Below are positions 24,743 through 29,815 of a DNA stretch of 29,815 nt, piece after piece. Under the pieces are notes generated by a model. The model did not search any database, had not been told where the DNA came from, and was given only the letters and a program-made list of their open reading frames with translations. The stretch comes from an uncultured Bacteroidales bacterium (GTDB lineage: Bacteria > Bacteroidota > Bacteroidia > Bacteroidales > Paludibacteraceae). Position numbers and translations under genes: made by a program. The first letter of the stretch is position 1; the number at the start of each line of letters is the position of its first letter. The DNA lies in the NCBI GenBank assembly GCA_937901025.1, contig CALCGR010000086.1:1-29815 (forward strand). The letters are read 5' to 3'.

Positions 24743-26725
24743 ATGGAAGAACAAGAAAAGTATGATGGTTCAAGTATTCAAGTGCTTGAAGGACTAGAGG
24801 CAGTGCGGAAGCGTCCTGCGATGTACATTGGTGACATTTCGCAGAAGGGTCTGCATCACCTTGTTTATGAGGTAGTGGATAACTCCATTGATGAGGCACT
24901 CGCCGGTTTCTGTAATGAGATTGCCGTGCACATCAATCCGGACAACTCCATTACGGTTCAGGATAACGGTCGTGGTATCCCCGTGGATATGCACCCGAAG
25001 GAGCATCGCAGTGCCCTTGAGGTGGTGATGACGGTGCTGCACGCCGGTGGTAAGTTTAACAAAGACAGTTACAAGGTCAGCGGTGGTCTGCATGGTGTGG
25101 GCGTTAGTTGTGTGAACGCGCTTTCGAAACACATGCATGTGGAAGTGTATCGCGAAGGGAAACTCTTCACGCAGGATTATGAGAAGGGCAAACCTCTGGC
25201 TCCGGTCCACAATATCGACCTTTCCGAAGCAGAAGGTAACTGGGAGCAGGGTCGTACCGGTACGTATGTTCATTTCTGGCCGGATGACACAATCTTTAAC
25301 GAAACGGTTTATCAGTGGGATATCTTAGCCAACCGTATGCGTGAACTCGCCTTCTTGAATGCCGGTATAAAAATCGTGCTGAAGGATAAGCGTGTGCAAA
25401 CAGAAGAGGGTTGCAAGAAGGAGACGTTCTATTCGGAGCAGGGCCTCAGTGAGTTCGTCCGTTATATTGACCAGACGCGCGTGCCGCTTATTAGTGACGT
25501 TATTCACCTCAATACCGATAAGTTCGGTACGCCCGTAGAGGTGGCGATGATCTATAACTCGGACTTTAACGAGAATGTACACTCCTATGTCAATAACATC
25601 AACACCATCGAGGGCGGTACCCATGTGGCCGGTTTCCGCGCGGCTTTGACGCGTGTGATGAAGAAATATGCGGAGGATAGCAAACTCTTGGAGAAGGCCA
25701 AACTGAAGGACAAGGATGGTAACGCCACCATCGATCCCAATGACTTCCGTGAGGGTCTGACCGCGGTTATCAGTGTGAAGGTGGCGGAGCCTCAGTTTGA
25801 GGGCCAAACCAAAACCAAACTCGGAAACTCCGAGGTTGCCGGTATGGTAAGCGCTGCGGTAGGTGAGGCTTTGACGAATTATTTGGAGGAGCATCCGGAT
25901 GATGCCAAGCGTATTGTAGAGAAGGTTATCCTTGCGGCGCAAGCCCGTATCGCGGCTCGCAATGCTCGTCAGAGTGTACTTCGTAAGTCGCCGCTGACGG
26001 GGGGTGGCCTGCCCGGCAAACTGGCGGACTGTGCATCGAAGGATCCGGCGGAGTGCGAACTCTTCCTGGTCGAGGGAGATTCGGCCGGCGGTACGGCCAA
26101 GACCGGTCGTGATCGTATCCACCAGGCGATTTTGCCGTTGCGTGGTAAGATATTAAATGTCGAGAAAGCGATGGAGCATAAGGTCTTCGAGAGCGAGGAG
26201 GTTAGAAACATCTTCACCGCGCTTGGTATTACGTTTGGTACCGAGGAAGACCCGAAGGCTTTGAACTTAAGTAAGATTCGTTATCACAAGGTGATCATCA
26301 TGGCCGATGCCGATGTGGATGGTGCGCATATTGCCACGCTCGTTATGACCTTATTCTTCCGTCATATGAAAGAGGTGATTGAGCAAGGCCACTTGTATAT
26401 CGCCATGGCTCCGCTTTACTTGTGTTCTAAAGGTAATCTGAAAGAGTATTGCTGGACGGATCAGCAACGCCACGATTTTATTCTTAAGAATGCGGGCGGT
26501 GATGAGAAACTGGTTAAGACGCAGCGCTATAAGGGTCTGGGTGAGATGTCCGATGAACAGCTCTGGGAAACCACGATGGACCCGGCTCGTCGTTTGCTCA
26601 AACAAGTCACCATCGAGAATGCGGCAGAGGCCGATCGTACGGTGGCTATGTTGATGGGTGATGATGTGGCTCCGCGTCGCGAGTTCATCGAAGAGAACGC
26701 CACGTATGCTAATATTGATGCTTAA
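24743..26725 (+). CDS. gyrB: DNA gyrase subunit B
   Basis: GyrB is the ATPase subunit of gyrase, which introduces negative supercoils with GyrA. The 660-residue product is of normal size for GyrB forms without the long proteobacterial insertion. The GHKL ATPase domain shows EVVDNSIDEALAG, QDNGRGIPV and SGGLHGVGVSCVNALS. The transducer region follows, then the Toprim domain with ELFLVEGDSAGGTA and MADADVDGAHIATL, and the C-terminal segment QRYKGLGEMSDEQLWETTMDP. Codon use leans strongly to GGT and CGT, more than in its neighbours, as expected for high expression. It has its own promoter. Its stop overlaps the next start (TAATG). Confidence 0.96.
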   Translation: MEEQEKYDGSSIQVLEGLEAVRKRPAMYIGDISQKGLHHLVYEVVDNSIDEALAGFCNEIAVHINPDNSITVQDNGRGIPVDMHPKEHRSALEVVMTVLHAGGKFNKDSYKVSGGLHGVGVSCVNALSKHMHVEVYREGKLFTQDYEKGKPLAPVHNIDLSEAEGNWEQGRTGTYVHFWPDDTIFNETVYQWDILANRMRELAFLNAGIKIVLKDKRVQTEEGCKKETFYSEQGLSEFVRYIDQTRVPLISDVIHLNTDKFGTPVEVAMIYNSDFNENVHSYVNNINTIEGGTHVAGFRAALTRVMKKYAEDSKLLEKAKLKDKDGNATIDPNDFREGLTAVISVKVAEPQFEGQTKTKLGNSEVAGMVSAAVGEALTNYLEEHPDDAKRIVEKVILAAQARIAARNARQSVLRKSPLTGGGLPGKLADCASKDPAECELFLVEGDSAGGTAKTGRDRIHQAILPLRGKILNVEKAMEHKVFESEEVRNIFTALGITFGTEEDPKALNLSKIRYHKVIIMADADVDGAHIATLVMTLFFRHMKEVIEQGHLYIAMAPLYLCSKGNLKEYCWTDQQRHDFILKNAGGDEKLVKTQRYKGLGEMSDEQLWETTMDPARRLLKQVTIENAAEADRTVAMLMGDDVAPRREFIEENATYANIDA

Positions 26726-27279
26726 TGAAGGTTGCCGTTTTTTGCAGTGCTAAAGACTGTATCCCGAGCGACTACCTTTCGTTGGGTACGGCTTTGGGAA
26801 CGTGGTTGGCTCAGCAGGGGTTTGAGCTCGTCTACGGAGGAGCAACCGGCGGACTGATGTCCACCACTTCGCTTGCCTACAAGGAAACGTCCAAGCAATT
26901 GCAAAAAGCGGATAATCGCCTCATTGGCGTCGCCCCCGAATGCGTCATCAAGATGGGCCGAAAAGCCCCGGATTGTGACGAGTTCTATAAGGTAGAGAAG
27001 ATGAGCGAGCGCAAACAAATGATGCGCGACTTAGCGGATTGTTTTGTTTGCTTACCCGGTAGCTATGGAACCCTGGATGAGATGATGGATGTGATATCGG
27101 CGGGCATCGTCGGAGAACATGGTAAGCCCGTCTATATCCTCAATTATAACCACTTTTATGACGGGTTGGAGGCGCTGGTGGAACATATGCATAACTTGTC
27201 GTTTTTGCCCAAAAACGAGGTTTATAAACCTATATTTGTTAACACATTAGACGAATTATATGGATCTATTCTTTCTTAA
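26725..27279 (+). CDS. LOG family protein (TIGR00730-type nucleotide phosphoribohydrolase)
   Basis: The 184-residue product belongs to the LOG (Lonely guy) family, whose members release bases from nucleoside 5'-monophosphates. Motifs are VAVFCSAKD at the N-terminus, YGGATGGLMST (37-47), MSERKQMM (93-100) and PGSYGTLDEMM (111-121). The last corresponds to PGGxGTxxE with Ser at the third position. The physiological substrate in this organism is unknown; cytokinin activation is only one activity known in the family. It is coupled to gyrB through TAATG. Confidence 0.88.
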   Translation: MKVAVFCSAKDCIPSDYLSLGTALGTWLAQQGFELVYGGATGGLMSTTSLAYKETSKQLQKADNRLIGVAPECVIKMGRKAPDCDEFYKVEKMSERKQMMRDLADCFVCLPGSYGTLDEMMDVISAGIVGEHGKPVYILNYNHFYDGLEALVEHMHNLSFLPKNEVYKPIFVNTLDELYGSILS

Positions 27280-27301
27280 AGCCTTATTGAAAAGGCAGTT
27301 A

Positions 27302-28051
27302 ATGACCACTCCTCAAATAGAGAAGATAATCACTTCCAAGTCGGTTGATGCCATTCGCGAGGAGGGGTATGCGTTGCAATATGTCGAAGATTTCCACTGG
27401 ACGGATTTGGCCCATTCCGATTGGACTCCGGGGTTTGTTTATCCTTCCAAGGATTTCCAAGCGGTGCATTCTTATACCAACGAGAACCAAGCCTATGCGG
27501 GCGGTAAGAACGTAGAGGTGAAGAATGGTAAACTGATTATCCATACGCGTCGCCAAAAGACGACAGCCCCGGCGTGGGACCCGAAAAAAGGAATGGTGAT
27601 GCATACGTTTGACTATACTTCGGATGCAATCAACAATGCCTCCAAGTTGGCGGTTGAAGCCGGGAGCGTGGTAGTTGTTAAGGCGCGTTGTCATGGCTTA
27701 CTTAATCATGGTATTTATTTGCGCGGAAAGAATCATATCCCATTCATCTCGGTGTTTAACTATACGGGTCGCAAGATCTTCTGCGGTGTCAAATCGCACA
27801 TCAATACGGATGAGAATAAAAAAGAGATTACCGGTTTGCAACCCCTGACGGAGATTATTTACACGGTGGTGTGGGGTGAAGATGAGATCGCTTGGTTTGT
27901 CAATAACCTGGAGGTCTATCGCACCAAGAATCTCATTCCTAAGGGTGAGAAACTGTACTTGCACCTCTATTCCTTCCTCTTTAAGGGACTCGAATGGAAT
28001 ACGCCGGGTGAACTGGACGTCAATTGGATACGCGTTTATAAGAAACTCTAA
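27302..28051 (+). CDS. GH16-fold (concanavalin A-like) protein, probably non-catalytic
   Basis: The 249-residue product resembles a glycoside hydrolase family 16-type beta-jelly roll. It has an opening YVEDFHWTDLAHSDWTPGF, then NVEVKNGKLIIHTRRQ, a central segment VVVKARCHGLLNHGIYLRG, and a final strand ELDVNWIRVYKK. The GH16 catalytic motif E-x-D-x-(x)-E is not visible at the expected place, and no signal peptide is seen, so I infer a cytoplasmic, possibly non-hydrolytic protein. I chose ATG 27302; an in-frame ATG at 27260 would add 14 residues and overlap the LOG gene by 20 bases. The last codons run into a heptamer array. Confidence 0.6.
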   Translation: MTTPQIEKIITSKSVDAIREEGYALQYVEDFHWTDLAHSDWTPGFVYPSKDFQAVHSYTNENQAYAGGKNVEVKNGKLIIHTRRQKTTAPAWDPKKGMVMHTFDYTSDAINNASKLAVEAGSVVVVKARCHGLLNHGIYLRGKNHIPFISVFNYTGRKIFCGVKSHINTDENKKEITGLQPLTEIIYTVVWGEDEIAWFVNNLEVYRTKNLIPKGEKLYLHLYSFLFKGLEWNTPGELDVNWIRVYKKL

Positions 28052-28073
28052 ACTCTACACTCTCAACTCTACA
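28046..28073. repeat. 28-bp array of four CTCTMMA units before kdsA
   Basis: Four heptamers in a row, CTCTAAA, CTCTACA, CTCTCAA and CTCTACA, fill exactly 28 bases and are followed by CTATG, as in the array at 23889. The array includes the last sense codon and stop of the GH16-fold gene and ends two bases before the kdsA ATG, so it forms the whole translation initiation region of kdsA. Confidence 0.9.
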
Positions 28074-28075
28074 CT

Positions 28076-28831
28076 ATGTTTTTAATCGCCGGGCCTTGTG
28101 CCATAGAAAATAGGGAGATGGTTATGACGACCGCGGAGACGCTCAAGCGCATCTGCGAGGATATGCAGACCCCTCTTTACTTTAAATCTTCGTTTGATAA
28201 GGCGAATCGCACCTCTGCCTCTCCGCGAGGAATAGGTATGGAAGAGGGGTTGCGGATTCTGTCCGAAGTGAAGGAACAATTTGCTTTGCCCATCCTCACG
28301 GATGTACATGAGTCTTGGCAATGCGAACCCGTGGCAGCCGTTGCCGATGTGCTGCAAATACCCGCTTTCCTGTCCCGTCAAACGGACCTTATTCAGGCCG
28401 CAGCCAGGACGGGTAAGGTGGTGAACATCAAGAAAGGCCAATTCATGGCTCCTTGGGATATGAAAGGGGCGATTGATAAGGTTCGTTCCGTATCGAATAG
28501 TGAGGTGTGGCTTACGGAGCGCGGTAGTAGTTTTGGTTATGGCCGTCTGGTCGTAGATATGACCTCGCTCGTGGAGATGCGGCAGTTCGGTTGCCCGATT
28601 ATCTTTGATGCCACCCACGCCGTACAACAACCCAGCGGGGCGAACGGAGTGACCGGCGGAAACCGGGAGATGGTGCCTTACCTGATGCGTGCCGCAGCCG
28701 CCGTAGGAGTGGACGGACTTTTTGTAGAGGTGCACCCTCATCCTGAACAAGCCATCTCGGATGCTGCCAATCAATTACGATTAAGTGAAATACGTCAAAT
28801 ATTAGAACGAACCTATGAAGTATGCAGATAG
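28076..28831 (+). CDS. kdsA: 3-deoxy-8-phosphooctulonate (Kdo-8-P) synthase
   Basis: KdsA condenses PEP with arabinose 5-phosphate to Kdo-8-P for the LPS inner core. The 251-residue product contains FKSSFDKANRTS, the GQFMAPWDM loop, IIFDATHAVQQPSG and FVEVHPHPEQAISDAAN. Cys8 in AGPCAIE is the metal-ligand position of the metal-dependent class (Asn in the E. coli enzyme), so this is probably a metal-dependent KdsA. The N-terminus is a few residues shorter than usual. No other start is available because the frame closes at the preceding stop inside the array. It overlaps kdsD by 17 bases, placing two consecutive pathway steps together. Confidence 0.95.
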   Translation: MFLIAGPCAIENREMVMTTAETLKRICEDMQTPLYFKSSFDKANRTSASPRGIGMEEGLRILSEVKEQFALPILTDVHESWQCEPVAAVADVLQIPAFLSRQTDLIQAAARTGKVVNIKKGQFMAPWDMKGAIDKVRSVSNSEVWLTERGSSFGYGRLVVDMTSLVEMRQFGCPIIFDATHAVQQPSGANGVTGGNREMVPYLMRAAAAVGVDGLFVEVHPHPEQAISDAANQLRLSEIRQILERTYEVCR

Positions 28832-29765
28832 AGCAAAAATGATCTTTGAGGAGGAGATAGGGGAACTAGCGAAACTCAAAGAGACCTTGGACGAACATTT
28901 TGACCAAGTAGTAGAACTTTTATACACTTGTGAGGGCAAGGTCGTGGTGATGGGTATCGGCAAAACCGGTATCATCGGCCATAAGATTGCTTCCTCGCTC
29001 GCTTCTACTGGCACGTCTTCTGTCTTTGTGAATGCCGCCGAAGCGGTGCACGGTGATTTAGGAATGATCAATAAGAAGGATGTGGTATTGCTCGTTAGTA
29101 ATAGCGGTTCCACCGACGAAATATTGAACGTGGTTGCCCCCTTGCGCACACTCGGTTGCACGATTGTTGCCCTTACCGGTGATGCGTCCTCTAAACTTGC
29201 CAAGGCTTGCGATTATGTTCTCTCGGTTCATGTGGATAAGGAGGCTTGCCCGCTAGGCCTGGCTCCGACTACGTCGACCACCGCTACCACGCTGATGGGG
29301 GACGCCCTCATCGTGTGCCTCATGGAGAAGCGGCAGTTTAAGGCGGAGAACTTCGCTCTATACCATCCGGGCGGAGCCTTAGGTAGGCAACTCCTTTCTC
29401 GCGTTCATACTCATATGGATGTATCGGTACCGAAAGTGAATATGACCGCCTCCTTCCGCGAGGTGGTAAGGGAGATGTCCGAGCACCATTTAGGAATGAC
29501 GATGGTCTTTGAAACAAACACATGTGTGGGCATCATCACCGATGGCGATGTGAGACGCGCCATTGAGAAATATGATGACTTGCATATCACCGCGGCGGAG
29601 ATCATGACGCCGTCCTATAAGCATATTCATAAACAAGCGTTGCTTACTGATGCACTGGCTATTATGGACCAATATAACATCACCACGTTAGCGGTTACAG
29701 AAACCCCGGATTCATCCGACATCATCGGTATCATTTCTATTCACCATATTATCGATTTTAAATAA
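28815..29765 (+). CDS. kdsD: D-arabinose 5-phosphate isomerase KdsD/KpsF
   Basis: KdsD converts ribulose 5-phosphate to arabinose 5-phosphate, the KdsA substrate. The 316-residue product has the standard layout. The SIS domain is at about 35-170, with VVVMGIGKTGIIGHKIASSL, EAVHGDLGMI and SNSGSTDEIL. The link segment FALYHPGGALGRQL follows, then two CBS domains (about 205-260 and 265-316, with VGIITDGDVRRA and DIIGIISIHHIIDF). It overlaps kdsA by 17 bases, so the two are co-translated. Confidence 0.95.
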   Translation: MKYADRAKMIFEEEIGELAKLKETLDEHFDQVVELLYTCEGKVVVMGIGKTGIIGHKIASSLASTGTSSVFVNAAEAVHGDLGMINKKDVVLLVSNSGSTDEILNVVAPLRTLGCTIVALTGDASSKLAKACDYVLSVHVDKEACPLGLAPTTSTTATTLMGDALIVCLMEKRQFKAENFALYHPGGALGRQLLSRVHTHMDVSVPKVNMTASFREVVREMSEHHLGMTMVFETNTCVGIITDGDVRRAIEKYDDLHITAAEIMTPSYKHIHKQALLTDALAIMDQYNITTLAVTETPDSSDIIGIISIHHIIDFK

Positions 29766-29768
29766 TTT

Positions 29769-29815
29769 ATGGAGCACACCATTACTATTTATTGCAAGAA
29801 CACCAAGTCCTATCA
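29769..29815 (+). CDS. Start of a probable TGS-domain nucleoside (uridine) kinase, cut by the window end
   Basis: Only 15 codons are present, beginning MEHTITIYCKNTKSY. This resembles the N-terminus of the Bacteroidetes nucleoside kinase that carries a TGS-like domain before a uridine-kinase domain. The match is from memory and rests on a few residues. The start lies three bases after the kdsD stop, so it belongs to the same transcript. Confidence 0.4.
   Translation, partial: MEHTITIYCKNTKSY

Noticed and set aside
25325..26122. A 265-codon open frame antisense to gyrB.
   Set aside because: gyrB is codon-biased, which keeps the opposite strand free of stops. The product is low in recognisable motifs, and gyrB on the other strand is certain.
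18591..28073. The heptamer arrays as a CRISPR or its remnant.
   Set aside because: Units are 7 bases with no spacers between them and there are no cas genes, so the structure is unrelated to CRISPR.
28082..28774. A 230-codon open frame antisense to kdsA.
   Set aside because: It is a shadow of a clear kdsA gene; there is no start context, promoter or recognisable domain.

Overview
The window is a stretch of chromosome from a member of the Bacteroidota, most likely order Bacteroidales. The evidence is four promoters of the Bacteroidetes -33/-7 type (-7 box TAnnTTTG), a GldB-type lipoprotein, a PorT-like beta-barrel, tightly packed genes without clear Shine-Dalgarno sites, and Bacteroidetes-style versions of RodA, SurA and OstA. 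The species cannot be named from the sequence. There are no insertion sequences, prophage genes, CRISPR arrays or rRNA genes, and no gene-free stretch longer than 300 bases.

Layout. (1) 1-112: tRNA-Asn(GTT) and a rho-independent terminator. (2) 131-14466, plus strand: a near-continuous gene train starting at a promoter before mreB. It begins with the cell-shape cluster mreB-mreC-mreD-mrdA-rodA, then yraN, mnmG, apt, uvrC and tsaE, a beta-barrel-like protein, an S41-like lipoprotein, a LolD-like ATPase and a GldB-like lipoprotein. A perfect 16-bp parS-like palindrome lies directly after the mnmG stop codon. (3) 14478-23347, minus strand, convergent with (2): ribD, a SurA-related lipoprotein, a two-parvulin SurA-like chaperone, an OstA/LptA-like protein, a PorT-like barrel, dnaG, a radical SAM protein and a membrane-anchored nucleosidase-like protein. 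(4) 23347-29815, plus strand: prmC-recX from their own promoter, then gyrB from its own promoter followed by a LOG-family gene, a GH16-fold protein, kdsA, kdsD and the first codons of a probable nucleoside kinase.

Functional picture. Most genes serve the envelope (elongasome, lipoprotein export, OM protein chaperoning, LPS transport, Kdo supply) or information processing (tRNA modification, excision repair, priming, gyrase, release-factor methylation). Translation is strongly coupled, with ATGA/TAATG junctions and short overlaps throughout.

The least ordinary content is non-genic. Four arrays, each of exactly four 7-bp units (28 bp), occur at 18591-18618, 23691-23718, 23889-23916 and 28046-28073. 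Two lie inside the prmC reading frame, where loss or gain of one unit would shift the frame; two lie at gene junctions. Also notable are the parS-like site, a candidate promoter for the ribD operon inside prmC on the opposite strand, and palindromes around the mreB and gyrB promoters.
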